Origin: Pseudonocardia kujensis | GTDB taxonomy: Bacteria > Actinomycetota > Actinomycetes > Mycobacteriales > Pseudonocardiaceae | Length of the DNA stretch: 59,144 nucleotides | Assembly (NCBI RefSeq): GCF_021283305.1 | Contig: NZ_JAJSOK010000045.1 | Span: 1-59,144 of the forward strand | Direction of reading: 5' to 3' | In this document: in pieces, positions 51,024 through 59,144 of the stretch | How positions within the stretch are numbered: the first letter of the stretch is position 1 | Layout of the letters: every line of letters begins with the position of its first letter | Notes under the pieces: model-generated | What the model was told of the DNA's origin: nothing | The model's input: the letters and a program-made list of their open reading frames with translations, nothing else | Databases searched by the model: none | Made by a program: the position numbers and the translations under genes

Positions 51024-52433
51024 GTGGCCCGTCCCGACGAGTCCGAGAAGTCCGGGAAGTCCGGGAAGTCAGGGAAGTCAGGGAAGTCAGGGAGGGCCGA
51101 GCGCTCCGACTCCCCCGGGCGGCGCCCCCCGCTGCCCCTGATCGCCGCGGTGGTCCTCGCACTGCCCGGTCTCTACCTCGGCGCGGCGAGCGTGCTCGGG
51201 CTGCCGCACCCCGAGCTCCCGGCCCCGGCCGCGGTCGCGGTCTACGGACTGGCGATCGTCGGCGCCGCCTTCGTGCTGTCCTGGGCCGGCGAGGCGGCAC
51301 AGGTGGACATGAGCGCCGGGCTCGCGCTCGCGATCCTGGCGCTGCTCGCGGTCCTGCCCGAGTACGCCGTCGACTTCGTGTTCACCATGCGGGCGGGCGA
51401 GGTCTTCTCCGCCCAGGGCGAGTGCGTCCCCGATCCCGGCGGCACCAACCCGTGCTCGCTGGCGCTGGCCAACATGACCGGCGCGAACCGGGTGCTGGTC
51501 GGCATCGGGTGGCCGCTGGTCGTGCTGGTCGCCGTGCTCGCCGCCCGCAAGCAGGGCCGCCGGGCGGACAGCGGGCGCGAGGGCGACCGCGCGGGCGTGC
51601 GGCTGCCGCGCACCCTCTCCGCCGAGGTCGTGTTCCTCGGCATCGCCACGCTCTACTCCCTGACGCTCCCGCTGCGCAGCACCCTGACCATGGCCGACAC
51701 GGTGGTTCTCGTCGCCGTGTTCGTCGGCTACGCGCTGCGCCTCGCTCAGGGGCCGGCGGAGGAACCCGACCTGCACGGCAGCGCGAAGTGGGTGGCCGAG
51801 CGGCCGGCCACGGGCCGGCGGTGGCTCTACGGGGTGCTCTTCGCGGTCGCCGCGCTGATCATCCTGGCGACCGCCGAGCACTTCGCCGACGGGCTGGTCC
51901 ACACCGGCTCCGAGCTCGGCGTCGACCGGTTCGTGCTGGTCCAGTGGGTGGCGCCGCTGGCGAGCGAGGCCCCCGAGCTGATCGTCGCGTGCCTCTACGC
52001 CCGGCGGCTGCGGGCCGGGGACTCGCTCGGCACCCTGCTCTCCAGCAAGGTCAACCAGTGGACGCTGCTGGTGGGCACGCTCCCGCTGGTCTTCGCGATC
52101 GCGTCGGGGTCGTTGCACGGCCTGCCGCTCGACGACCAGCAGCGGGTCGAGCTGCTGCTCACCGGCACGCAGTCCTTCTTCGCGGTGAGCATCCTGGTGA
52201 CGCTGGGGCTGACCTGGCGCGGGGCGCTCGCGCTCGTCGTGCTGTTCGCGGTCCAGTTCGGGACGTCGATCTCGCTGCCGGCGCAGACCGTGCACACCGT
52301 GTCGCTCGCGCTCTCCGGGGTGTACCTGCTGCTCGGCGTGGCCCAGCTCGTCCGGCACCGGCGGGCGTTGCCCCGGCTGGTGCGCGACGGCCTGCGGACG
52401 GACCCCTACCGGCTGGCCGAGGAGGCGGCCTGA
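51024..52433 (+). CDS. CaCA-family sodium/calcium-type antiporter
   Basis: A 469-aa membrane antiporter with about 10-11 helices. The two alpha repeats include LLAVLPEYAVDFVF and PLASEAPELIVACLYARR. The GTG start yields an N-terminal cytoplasmic segment with five SGK/SGR units encoded by a 9-bp tandem repeat (51051-51095), unusual for the family. Likely exports Ca2+ or another cation; co-transcribed with the Usp gene. Confidence 0.85.
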   Translation: MARPDESEKSGKSGKSGKSGKSGRAERSDSPGRRPPLPLIAAVVLALPGLYLGAASVLGLPHPELPAPAAVAVYGLAIVGAAFVLSWAGEAAQVDMSAGLALAILALLAVLPEYAVDFVFTMRAGEVFSAQGECVPDPGGTNPCSLALANMTGANRVLVGIGWPLVVLVAVLAARKQGRRADSGREGDRAGVRLPRTLSAEVVFLGIATLYSLTLPLRSTLTMADTVVLVAVFVGYALRLAQGPAEEPDLHGSAKWVAERPATGRRWLYGVLFAVAALIILATAEHFADGLVHTGSELGVDRFVLVQWVAPLASEAPELIVACLYARRLRAGDSLGTLLSSKVNQWTLLVGTLPLVFAIASGSLHGLPLDDQQRVELLLTGTQSFFAVSILVTLGLTWRGALALVVLFAVQFGTSISLPAQTVHTVSLALSGVYLLLGVAQLVRHRRALPRLVRDGLRTDPYRLAEEAA

Positions 52434-52492
52434 TCCCTGGTCGGGTGCGGTCGGGGCGGTCCTGGCGCGACCCGCGGGCGGCGGCCCGTGAG

Positions 52493-52553
52493 GCGGTGAC
52501 GTCGGGTGGCGGCGTCGGGTGGTGACGTCAGGGTGGTGACGTCAGGCGGTGAC
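52493..52553. repeat. Short imperfect tandem repeat
   Basis: Four imperfect 13-14 bp units of GGTGACGTCAGG type run up to and slightly into the last codons of the leftward gene at 52542. The GTGACGTCA core is a palindrome. Confidence 0.55.
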
Positions 52554-52901
52554 CTTGTGCGGGGTGCCGCGGAAGGCGTACCAGAAGGGTTCGAGCTCCG
52601 GGTCCGCCGCGGGGCGGGCCTTCGCACCGGCGGCCTTGCCGAACATCCGCTTCAGCGCCCTCTTCGCCGACCGCTCCGCGGCCGCGGCCAGGTCCTCCGC
52701 CTCGGACCGGCGCGGCCCGCGCAGCACCGCCACGAACACGAACCGCCGTGTCGCGGCCCGCGCGGCCGGTCGCCACGCCGGGACCCACTCCAGCTCCGCG
52801 GTGAGCGGGCGGTCCGGGTCGGTGCAGATCGCGCGCGTGAGCGCGGCCTCCAGGACGTGGGGATCGACGTCCGCGGGCGCCTTGACCCGCAACAGAGCCA
52901 T
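52542..52901 (-). CDS. Hypothetical protein
   Basis: A 119-aa protein (MALLRVKAPADVDPHVLEA start) with alternating strands and a Lys/Ala-rich helix near residue 85 (ERSAKRALKRMFGKAAGAKA) and FWYAFRGTPHKVTA at the end. No family recognised. It is divergent from the PfpI gene. Confidence 0.7.
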   Translation of the reverse strand: MALLRVKAPADVDPHVLEAALTRAICTDPDRPLTAELEWVPAWRPAARAATRRFVFVAVLRGPRRSEAEDLAAAAERSAKRALKRMFGKAAGAKARPAADPELEPFWYAFRGTPHKVTA

Positions 52902-53020
52902 GACGGGTTCGGTGGACGTGCGCACGTCGACCCCTTCGTCGGTGGTCCCGCGGCCGGCGCGGGCGGGTGCGCCGCTGCCTGCTCAACGTGCGTTGCCCCG
53001 CACGATGGCACATCGCGGCG

Positions 53021-53045
53021 GGTTGCGCAGCGGGTATCCGGGTAT
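53021..53045 (+). promoter_or_regulatory. SigF-type promoter of the PfpI gene
   Basis: GGTT (53021-53024), 15-bp spacer and GGGTAT (53040-53045). A second GGGTAT at 53032-53037 overlaps without a -35. Transcription would begin about 40 bp before the ATG at 53096. Confidence 0.65.
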
Positions 53046-53095
53046 TGCCGATCACGAGGCCGCGGGCGCACCGCGGCCCGGGAAGGAGAGCCACG

Positions 53096-53671
53096 ATGGG
53101 TGTACTGGACGGCAAGCGCGTCGCGATCCTCGCGACCGACGGCGTCGAGGAGGTCGAGCTGACCGAGCCACGCAAGGCGGTCGAGGACGCCGGCGCCACC
53201 ACCGAGATCGTGTCGATCTCCACGGACGCCATCCAGTCCATGAACTCGGACATCTCGCCGAGCGGGGTCTACCCCGTGGACAAGGTGGCGTCGCAGGTCT
53301 CGGCGGCGGACTACGACGCGCTGATCATGCCGGGTGGCACCGTGAACGCGGACCGCCTGCGCATGGACCAGGACGTGCTGAAGTTCGTCAAGGACGTGTT
53401 CGCCGCCGGCAAGCCGGTGGGCGTGATCTGCCACGGGCCGTGGACGCTCGTCGAGGCGGATCTGGTGAAGGGCCGCACGCTGACGTCGTTCCCGAGCCTG
53501 CGGACGGACATCCGCAACGCGGGTGGCAACGTGGTCGACGAGGAGGTCGTCACCGACCAGGGGCTCGTCAGCAGCCGCAACCCCGGCGACCTCGAGGCCT
53601 TCTGCGCCAAGATCGTCGAGGAGTTCGCGGAGGGCGAGCACTCCGTCCACCCGGAGGGCGCCACCGCGTGA
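53096..53671 (+). CDS. DJ-1/PfpI-family protein
   Basis: A 191-aa glutamine-amidotransferase-fold protein. The nucleophile elbow is GVICHGPW (Cys112-His113), with Glu18 in GVEEVEL matching the DJ-1 Glu that tunes the Cys. It resembles PfpI/YhbO deglycase-like stress proteins. GGAAGGAGAG precedes the ATG. The upstream promoter puts it under the SigF-type sigma factor. Confidence 0.9.
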   Translation: MGVLDGKRVAILATDGVEEVELTEPRKAVEDAGATTEIVSISTDAIQSMNSDISPSGVYPVDKVASQVSAADYDALIMPGGTVNADRLRMDQDVLKFVKDVFAAGKPVGVICHGPWTLVEADLVKGRTLTSFPSLRTDIRNAGGNVVDEEVVTDQGLVSSRNPGDLEAFCAKIVEEFAEGEHSVHPEGATA

Positions 53672-53730
53672 CCGCAGCCGCCCGCCGGGCCATGATGCCT
53701 GCATGACGAGGTGCTCATGAGGGGGCCGGC

Positions 53731-54714
53731 GTGACGGCGGGCGAGGAACGGGCGGGCGTCGCGCTCTCGAGCCTGGACTCCGCCCTCGTCGACGGGGACA
53801 CCGCCACCAAGCGGGACCTCGTCGACTACCTCGACACCGTCGCCGACCGGATGGTCCCGGTCCTGGCCGACCGGCCGCTCTCGGTGATCCGGGTGCGGCC
53901 GGGCCAGGAACCGTTCATGCAGAAGAACCTCCCCCGCTACACCCCGGACTGGGTGCGCAGCACGGTCATCCGCTCGCAGACCGGCCGCGAGGTCCGTTAC
54001 GCGCTCTGCGACGACCGGCGCACCCTGCTCTGGCTGGCCAACCAGCGGTCCGTGGAGTACCACCCGGCCCTGTTCACCGCGGGCGTGGACCGGGCCTCCC
54101 AGCTGGTGCTGGACCTCGACCCGCCGGAGGGCGCCGGCTTCCCCGCCGTGGTCGCGGTGGCCCACCTGGTTCGCGAGGCGCTCGCCGGGGCCGGGCTGAC
54201 CGGCGCGGTGAAGACGAGCGGGTCCAAGGGCGTCCACATCGTCGTCCCGTTGGCGCCCACCCCGTTCGACGACGCGGCGGCCGCCACCCGCGCGCTGGCC
54301 GCGCGCACCGAGCGGCTCGATCCCGGCATCGCGACCACCGCGTTCCTCCGCGAGGAGCGCGAGGGCAAGGTGTTCGTCGACTCCACCCGCGCGGGCGGCG
54401 CGACGGTGGTCGCCGCCTACAGCCCGCGCATCCGGCCCGGCCTGCCGGTGTCGTTCCCGCTCCGCTGGGACGAGCTCGACGACGTCTCCCCCACCGACTT
54501 CACCCTCCGGACCGCGCCGGATCTGCTCGCGGGACGACCATCCTGGACCGAGGCACTGCCCGCGCCGCAGGAGCTCCCCGCCGACCTCCTCGAGGAGGGG
54601 CACGCGATCCCGGTCGCCCGGGTCCAGGCGATGCACGAGGGTAAACGGCGCAAGCGCGCCGCCGCCGACGGCGCCACCGATCGCGCGGCGCCGGACCCGG
54701 CCCGCGAGGGCTGA
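53731..54714 (+). CDS. Stand-alone LigD polymerase-domain protein
   Basis: A 327-aa primase-polymerase of the NHEJ LigD PolDom family. LVLDLDPPEG carries the catalytic DxD, TSGSKGVHIVVPL the conserved SxxKGxH region, and KVFVDSTRAGGATVVAAYSPR the third Asp. The N-terminal DLVDYLDTVAD and QEPFMQKNLPRYTPDW are typical. No ligase or nuclease domain is fused and no ku gene is beside it. It adds ribo- or deoxynucleotides at break ends in the family; here it may support stationary-phase repair. Confidence 0.88.
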   Translation: MTAGEERAGVALSSLDSALVDGDTATKRDLVDYLDTVADRMVPVLADRPLSVIRVRPGQEPFMQKNLPRYTPDWVRSTVIRSQTGREVRYALCDDRRTLLWLANQRSVEYHPALFTAGVDRASQLVLDLDPPEGAGFPAVVAVAHLVREALAGAGLTGAVKTSGSKGVHIVVPLAPTPFDDAAAATRALAARTERLDPGIATTAFLREEREGKVFVDSTRAGGATVVAAYSPRIRPGLPVSFPLRWDELDDVSPTDFTLRTAPDLLAGRPSWTEALPAPQELPADLLEEGHAIPVARVQAMHEGKRRKRAAADGATDRAAPDPAREG

Positions 54715-54815
54715 GCCCGGGCCCGGGAACGGACGGGGCCGGAGCCGGAGCCACGTGCCCCCCACGCGCGACCCCGGCCCCCGACCTCCCGGCCCCGACC
54801 TCCCGTCCGGCCCCG

Positions 54816-55685
54816 TCAGCCGGTGACGGGCAGGCTCTTCTGCACGACCTCCGGTCGCGGCGCCTCGCCCGGCTCCGGCTCGTGCTTCTTCACCACGGGC
54901 TCGGCCTCGTGCTCCTTCTCCTCCTCCAGGGCGCACGTCGCGGACCCGACGGTGATCTTCAGCAGGTCGCCCTTCGGCGAGAGCGCCCTGAGCAGGTCGT
55001 CGACCGTCCTGAGCGGGGTCTTCTGCAGGTCCGGGAGCTGCCCGGTGACCAGGCCGACGAGGTCCGGGGCGACCTCCTGCTCCTCCTTGTTGAGCGGGCG
55101 CTTCGGGTCGTCCCGGTTCGGCAGCAGGGTGAGGGTGAAGCCGGTGACCGTGATCGAGTCGTCGTCGCGGTCCTGCTGGTTGAGCGTGACCTGCAGGAGC
55201 GGGGAGACGTCGAACCGCTGCTCCTCGGCCGGGGCCTTCACCGGGGTCCCCAGGATCGAGGCGTTCACGAGGTCGACGCCGGCCGACCCGCCGTCCGCGC
55301 CGTCGCACCAGGTCCGGAAGGTCTCCGCCTTGAGCACGTCGAGCAGGTTCACCTTCGCCACGGTCGCCTCGGCCCGGTGGCCCTCGGCCTCGGCGACCAG
55401 GGCGGAGAGGCCGATGCCGGGCTTGCCGTGCAGCGGGAGCGCCGTCACGTCGGCCACGCTCTGCCGGTCGTGGTCGCCGTCGCGGGACTCGGCGTACGGG
55501 CTCGGGCTGATCGACAGCAGGCCGTCGGTCCGGAAGACGTAGGCGGACGAGTCCACGACGGGCTCCGCGGAGGCGGCCGTGGAGCCCAGCAGGAGCACCG
55601 CCGCGGCCGTGGCCGCACCCACCGCGGCCGCTCCGGCACCGGCGAACTTGGAGGTCTTCACGCGTCGGGTCCCTTTCGTGATCAT
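54816..55685 (-). CDS. Secreted protein ending in LPVTG
   Basis: A 289-aa protein with a Sec signal peptide (KTSKFAGAGAAAVGAATAA, cleavage likely after ASA near residue 42) and a secreted beta-rich domain with two cysteines. Its last residues are SLPVTG followed directly by the stop. A sortase signal should continue with a hydrophobic helix and basic tail, which are absent. ATG start overlaps the L,D-transpeptidase stop (ATGA). It resembles choice-of-anchor/exported actinobacterial proteins; function unknown. Confidence 0.75.
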   Translation of the reverse strand: MITKGTRRVKTSKFAGAGAAAVGAATAAAVLLLGSTAASAEPVVDSSAYVFRTDGLLSISPSPYAESRDGDHDRQSVADVTALPLHGKPGIGLSALVAEAEGHRAEATVAKVNLLDVLKAETFRTWCDGADGGSAGVDLVNASILGTPVKAPAEEQRFDVSPLLQVTLNQQDRDDDSITVTGFTLTLLPNRDDPKRPLNKEEQEVAPDLVGLVTGQLPDLQKTPLRTVDDLLRALSPKGDLLKITVGSATCALEEEKEHEAEPVVKKHEPEPGEAPRPEVVQKSLPVTG

Positions 55686-56551
55686 GCTTCGTCGATCGTC
55701 ACGAGCGTGCCCAGGGGCACCTCTCGGAGCTGGCGCAGCGCGTCCGCGGGGACGCGGATGCAGCCGTCGCTGGTGGCGGTGCCGAACACGTCCGCGGTCG
55801 GCCAGGTGTGGATCGCGACGGTCCCCGGGCCGCCGCCGAAGGTGTCGTGCGTGGGGCTGTGCGTGCCCAGCGGGAGGATCACCGGCGAGTACCTCTGCTG
55901 GTCGTCGCTGAACGCGCCGAGCAGGAAGGTGCGGCCGGTGGGGGTCGGCGCCGAGGGCTTGCCGATGCCGACCGTCCACTGCGCGAGCCGGGTGCCGTCC
56001 TCGAACAGCTCCAGCTTCATGGAGCCGAGGTGCACGGCGATGCGGTAGGGCGTGGTCTTGACGTCGAGATCGGCCATCGGCAGCCAACCCGTCGAGGAGC
56101 TGGGCCGCGAGGGCAGCAGGACCTGCGCCCAGTCGCCCTGCCGGGCGATCACGGGGAGCCACGTGTCGCCGATCTGCGTCACCGGCATGCGGGCGATCGG
56201 GGTGCCGTCCGGGGCGTCGCGGACCACGGTCTCCCGGACCGGGTGCGCGACCCGGCCGTCCGTGGTCGCCTGCGGGGCCGGGTCGGGCACGGTTCCCTGC
56301 AGCGTCGTGTACGTCGTGCTCTCCTGCAGCGACGCCGGGTCGACGGCCGCCGCGACCGGGCCGGCGCCGGAGGCCGGTGCGCCGCCCTGCTGCGCGACGG
56401 GCGAGGGCGCGCCGCCGAGCAGCAGCCCGACGACCAGGACGATCGCCAGCGCGGCCACGACGCCGAAGCCGGCCCAGAGGACCAGCCCGGACCGGGTACG
56501 CCGGCGCGGGGCGGACCGGCGGTTCCGCGGGGGCAGGGTGTGGTTCGCCAT
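55682..56551 (-). CDS. L,D-transpeptidase (YkuD) with membrane anchor
   Basis: A 289-aa type II membrane protein. A basic N-terminus (RNRRSAPRRRTR) precedes a membrane helix (about 27-48) and a Pro/Ala linker. An SH3-like region is followed by the YkuD domain: YRIAVHLGSMKLELFEDG at the start, then HTWPTADVFGTATSDGCIRVP with the catalytic Cys. Makes 3-3 cross-links or attaches proteins in peptidoglycan. It is translationally coupled to the LPVTG protein, so the two may act on the same envelope step. Confidence 0.88.
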   Translation of the reverse strand: MANHTLPPRNRRSAPRRRTRSGLVLWAGFGVVAALAIVLVVGLLLGGAPSPVAQQGGAPASGAGPVAAAVDPASLQESTTYTTLQGTVPDPAPQATTDGRVAHPVRETVVRDAPDGTPIARMPVTQIGDTWLPVIARQGDWAQVLLPSRPSSSTGWLPMADLDVKTTPYRIAVHLGSMKLELFEDGTRLAQWTVGIGKPSAPTPTGRTFLLGAFSDDQQRYSPVILPLGTHSPTHDTFGGGPGTVAIHTWPTADVFGTATSDGCIRVPADALRQLREVPLGTLVTIDEA

Positions 56552-56809
56552 CACGCACCCCATGACCGGTTGGCGGGGGTGGCGACGCGGACCGGGGAGG
56601 TTTCCGACGCGCTGTGCACGATCGGATGAACGACCGGCTCCACGATCAGGTGACGGCGTGCCCCGCGACGGGCGCGCCGCGTTCCGGCGGACGGAGTCGA
56701 TCACGCGACGGACGGTCGTCACCCGCCGTTCGTCCGAGCCGGCGAGCGCCGAACGGTGTCCCGGCGGCGCCACGGACGGTTACCCTCACCCCGGCAGGAA
56801 TGACGGAGC

Positions 56810-57472
56810 GTGACGGGAGACGGCGTGCTGCTGGCGGACGAGCGGGTGCGGATCGTGGAGTGCTGCCGGCGGATGGCCGCGGCGGGCCTCACGGTGGGCA
56901 CCTCGGGCAACGTGAGCGAGCGGCGCGGGGACCTGGTCGCGATCACGCCGACCGGCGTCGACTACGGCGCGCTGACGCCGGCGGGTGTGTGCGTGGTCGA
57001 TCTCGGGGGCGGCGCGGTCGAGGAGGGGCCGCGCGCGTCGTCCGAGCTGCCCATGCACCTCGCCGTGTACACGGGGACCGCGGCGCGGGCCGTCGTCCAC
57101 ACCCACCCGCTGTACGCGACGGCGCTGTCCACGGTGGTCGACGAGCTGCCGGGCATCCACTACCTGGTCATGCAGCTGGGCGGCCCGGTGCGGGTCGCGC
57201 CGTACGAGCGGTACGGGTCGGCCGCGCTTGCCGAGGCGAGCGTGCGGGCGATGGCGGGGCGCAGCGCGGTCCTGCTGCGCAACCACGGCGCCACGACCTA
57301 CGGCGACACCCTCGCGCGGGCGTACGACCGGGCCGTGACGCTGGAGTGGCTGTGCCGGCTCTACCACCAGGCGCGGCTGCTCGGCGAGCCCGCGCTCCTC
57401 GCCGACGACGAGCTGGCCGCCGCCGGCGAGCAGCTGCGGACCTACGGGCAGCCCGGCGCTCAGCGCGGCTGA
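56810..57472 (+). CDS. Class II aldolase (fuculose-phosphate aldolase-like)
   Basis: A 220-aa zinc aldolase/adducin-fold protein. Motifs: GTSGNVSER (residues 30-38), Glu79 in SSELPMH, Zn ligands His97 and His99 (HTHP) and His159 (NHG). It cleaves or forms a short-chain sugar phosphate. GTG start; alternative ATG not better supported. The final 13 bp overlap the convergent DUF1707 gene. Confidence 0.88.
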   Translation: MTGDGVLLADERVRIVECCRRMAAAGLTVGTSGNVSERRGDLVAITPTGVDYGALTPAGVCVVDLGGGAVEEGPRASSELPMHLAVYTGTAARAVVHTHPLYATALSTVVDELPGIHYLVMQLGGPVRVAPYERYGSAALAEASVRAMAGRSAVLLRNHGATTYGDTLARAYDRAVTLEWLCRLYHQARLLGEPALLADDELAAAGEQLRTYGQPGAQRG

Positions 57473-57903
57473 GCCGTGCGCCGGCGGGTCGCGAACCAGT
57501 AGTGCGCCGCCACGCTCACGAGGATCCAGAAGATCGGGCCGCCGGGCCAGAAGAACGACACCGGCCCGGCCACCCAGCGCACCAGGACGATCGCGACGAG
57601 CGCGAGCGCGAGACCGACGTGGATCATCAGCCGGCGGCTGGCGTCGGGCGTCAGCTCCCGGCGGCCCGGTAGGGCAGGCGGCGGCGCCGGCAGGTCGGCG
57701 GTCAGCGGGACCAGGTCCGCCGCGACCCTCGCGGCGTAGGCGGCCTGCTGGCGCTCGTCGGCCTCCTCGAGGGTCAGCCGGCCCTCGGCGGCGGCCACCC
57801 GGATGCGGTCGGCGACGGCCTCGCGGTCGGCGTCGGAGAGCCGCACCGCGGCGTCGCTGCGGAGGCGGGCGGTGTGCGCGGTGTGGTCGGTGCTCTCGTT
57901 CAC
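57460..57903 (-). CDS. DUF1707 and two-helix membrane protein
   Basis: A 147-aa protein. DUF1707 lies at about residues 15-68 (VRLSDADREAVADRIRVAAAEGRLTLEEADERQQAAYAA split by a short turn), then a Pro-rich linker and two membrane helices (about 94-112, 116-136). The GTG start (VNESTDHT) is typical. Function unknown; DUF1707 proteins often accompany sensor or envelope genes. Divergent from the histidine kinase. Confidence 0.87.
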   Translation of the reverse strand: MNESTDHTAHTARLRSDAAVRLSDADREAVADRIRVAAAEGRLTLEEADERQQAAYAARVAADLVPLTADLPAPPPALPGRRELTPDASRRLMIHVGLALALVAIVLVRWVAGPVSFFWPGGPIFWILVSVAAHYWFATRRRTAQPR

Positions 57904-58096
57904 GGTGTCCCCCAGGTGTTCTCGTGGTGTGCCTCCACGGTGCCGGGGACGGGCGGCCGGTACATCGGCCCGCGGGCGGGACCTGCGCTGCCACCCGAGG
58001 GGGGCCACGGCTGCGCCGCGTACGCCCGCGGGAGTACGCGGCCGGTCCCCCGCCGACCGACGCGTGCGGGGCGCGCGGCGCTCTAGGGTGCCGGGT

Positions 58097-59144
58097 GTGT
58101 CCTGGTGGGTCGGGTTGCTGCGGCGTTCGTGGCAGAGCGTGCCGCACACCGTCCTGACGCCGGCCGCCTGGCTGCTCGTGGGGCTGGTCGCCGAGCTCAA
58201 CGCGGCACGCTTCGTGCCGACGGCCCGCCCGGTCGACGCCCTCGGCATCGCCCTGATCGTGCTCGGCCCGCTGCTGCTCGTCGTCCGCCGGGCGCACCCG
58301 CCCGCGGTCCTGGTCGGCTGCACCGCCGTCCTGCTCGTGTACCTGGCCCTCGGCTACCCCTTCGGGCCGGTGGTCGTGCCCTCGCTGGTCGCGCTGGCGG
58401 AGGCGATCGTGCACGGGCACCGGTGGGTCGCCTACGCCACCACCGTCGTCGCGGTGCTCGCCGGACTGGCGATCCAGATCGGGCTCCGCGGCGGCCTCGC
58501 CGGGATCGAGGGCCGCCTGGGCTGGCTGGCGTGGCTGGCGGCGTACGTCGCCGGCTGCGAGCTGTGGCGGGCCCGCACGGAGCGCCGCGCCCAGGCCCGG
58601 GCCGCCCGCGAGGAGACCGCGCGGCGGCAGGCCGGCGAGGAGCGCCTGCGGATCGCCCGCGAGCTGCACGACGTGCTCGGCCACCACGTCTCGCTGATCA
58701 ACGTGCAGGCCGGCGTCGCCCTCTACCTGCTCGACGACGACCCCGAGCAGGCCCGCAGGGCGCTCGCCACGATCAAGGACGCCAGCCGGGACCTGCTGCG
58801 CGAGATGCGCTCGACGCTCGGGGTCCTCCGCGGGGTCGACGAGGAGCCGCCGCGGGCGCCCACGGCCGGGCTGGCGATGCTCGACCGCCTGATGGCCGAC
58901 AACGAGGCCGCCGGCCTGGCCGTCACCGCCGCGGTCGACGCCGACGTCCGGGCCCTGCCACCGAGCGTCGACCTCGCCGCCTACCGCATCGTCCAGGAGG
59001 CGCTGACCAACGTCCGCAAGCACGCCGCGGCCGCGCACGCGCTGGTCGAGGTGACCGGGACCGACGGCGCGCTGCGGATCGTCGTCGACGACGACGGCGC
59101 GGGCCCGTCCGACCGGCCCGGCGAGGGCGGCGCCGGGCCGGTCG
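58097..59144 (+). CDS. NarL-type sensor histidine kinase (3' end outside window)
   Basis: The first 349 residues of a two-component kinase. Five or so membrane helices span residues about 15-160, followed by a coiled linker (RARTERRAQARAAREETARR) and the HisKA_3 domain with phospho-His in IARELHDVLGHHVSL. The GHKL ATPase follows with AYRIVQEALTNVRKHA (N box) and VVDDDGAGPS (G1). The window ends before G2. A LuxR/NarL-type response regulator is expected just downstream. GTG start (VSWWVGLLRRSW). Confidence 0.9.
   Translation, partial: MSWWVGLLRRSWQSVPHTVLTPAAWLLVGLVAELNAARFVPTARPVDALGIALIVLGPLLLVVRRAHPPAVLVGCTAVLLVYLALGYPFGPVVVPSLVALAEAIVHGHRWVAYATTVVAVLAGLAIQIGLRGGLAGIEGRLGWLAWLAAYVAGCELWRARTERRAQARAAREETARRQAGEERLRIARELHDVLGHHVSLINVQAGVALYLLDDDPEQARRALATIKDASRDLLREMRSTLGVLRGVDEEPPRAPTAGLAMLDRLMADNEAAGLAVTAAVDADVRALPPSVDLAAYRIVQEALTNVRKHAAAAHALVEVTGTDGALRIVVDDDGAGPSDRPGEGGAGPV

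Overview
The window is a 59 kb stretch of very GC-rich chromosomal DNA with dense genes, frequent GTG starts, ATGA/GTGA stop-start overlaps and many leaderless-looking promoters. Together with the partner-switch sigma system, the DUF6328, DUF5313, DUF4235 and DUF1707 small proteins and the menaquinone-reductase-like enzyme, this indicates an actinobacterium. A member of the Pseudonocardiaceae such as Pseudonocardia is my best guess (inference). No phage, plasmid backbone, rRNA or CRISPR array is visible. The only mobile-element hints are a truncated ORF and a tandem hairpin repeat at the left edge, plus dispersed intergenic repeats.

Layout. 0-5 kb: an aldehyde dehydrogenase opposite a three-gene molybdenum hydroxylase operon (2Fe-2S, FAD and Mo subunits). 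5-9.5 kb: a SigB/SigF-type sigma factor with a sugar-epimerase-like gene on one strand and, divergently, a phosphatase-kinase-antagonist fusion that probably controls it. 9.5-11.4 kb: a GT4 glycosyltransferase and a PRC-barrel protein. 11.6-16.7 kb: a three-gene formate dehydrogenase whose catalytic subunit is read through an in-frame TGA (selenocysteine), with an E. coli-like SECIS hairpin 11 nt downstream. 17.9-19.1 kb: a baeRF/Rv2629-like protein with a textbook SigF promoter.

19.4-24.7 kb is the most unusual part. A membrane-anchored alpha/beta-hydrolase is translationally coupled to an MprF/LysX-type aminoacyl-tRNA:lipid transferase (DUF2156). Next comes a 54-nt RNA gene with its own promoter and terminator. 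It folds as a tRNA reduced to a 7-bp acceptor stem with G3:U70 and A73-CCA, one 4-bp hairpin, a 5-nt variable segment and a canonical T arm. Convergent to it is an alanyl-tRNA synthetase that naturally ends after the catalytic and tRNA-recognition domains (467 aa; no editing or C-Ala domain). I infer a self-contained tRNA-dependent alanylation pathway: the minimal AlaRS charges the anticodon-less mini-tRNA, the DUF2156 protein transfers alanine to a membrane lipid, and the esterase removes it.

25-46 kb holds amylosucrase and a second GH13 enzyme, MarR/MFS and TetR/MFS pairs with clear operators, a CLC chloride transporter, a decayed FAD-linked oxidase, a MenJ-like reductase, an ammonium transporter with a GlnR-like box, and an acyl-CoA ligase/enoyl-CoA hydratase operon. 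46-57 kb is a general-stress island: CPA1 antiporter, beta-carbonic anhydrase, SRPBCC protein, RsbW-like kinase, DUF proteins, UspA, Ca2+/cation antiporter, DJ-1/PfpI protein, stand-alone LigD polymerase domain, an L,D-transpeptidase and an LPVTG-ended secreted protein. Several of these carry SigF-like promoters, linking them to the sigma factor at 6.3 kb. The window ends inside a NarL-type sensor histidine kinase.
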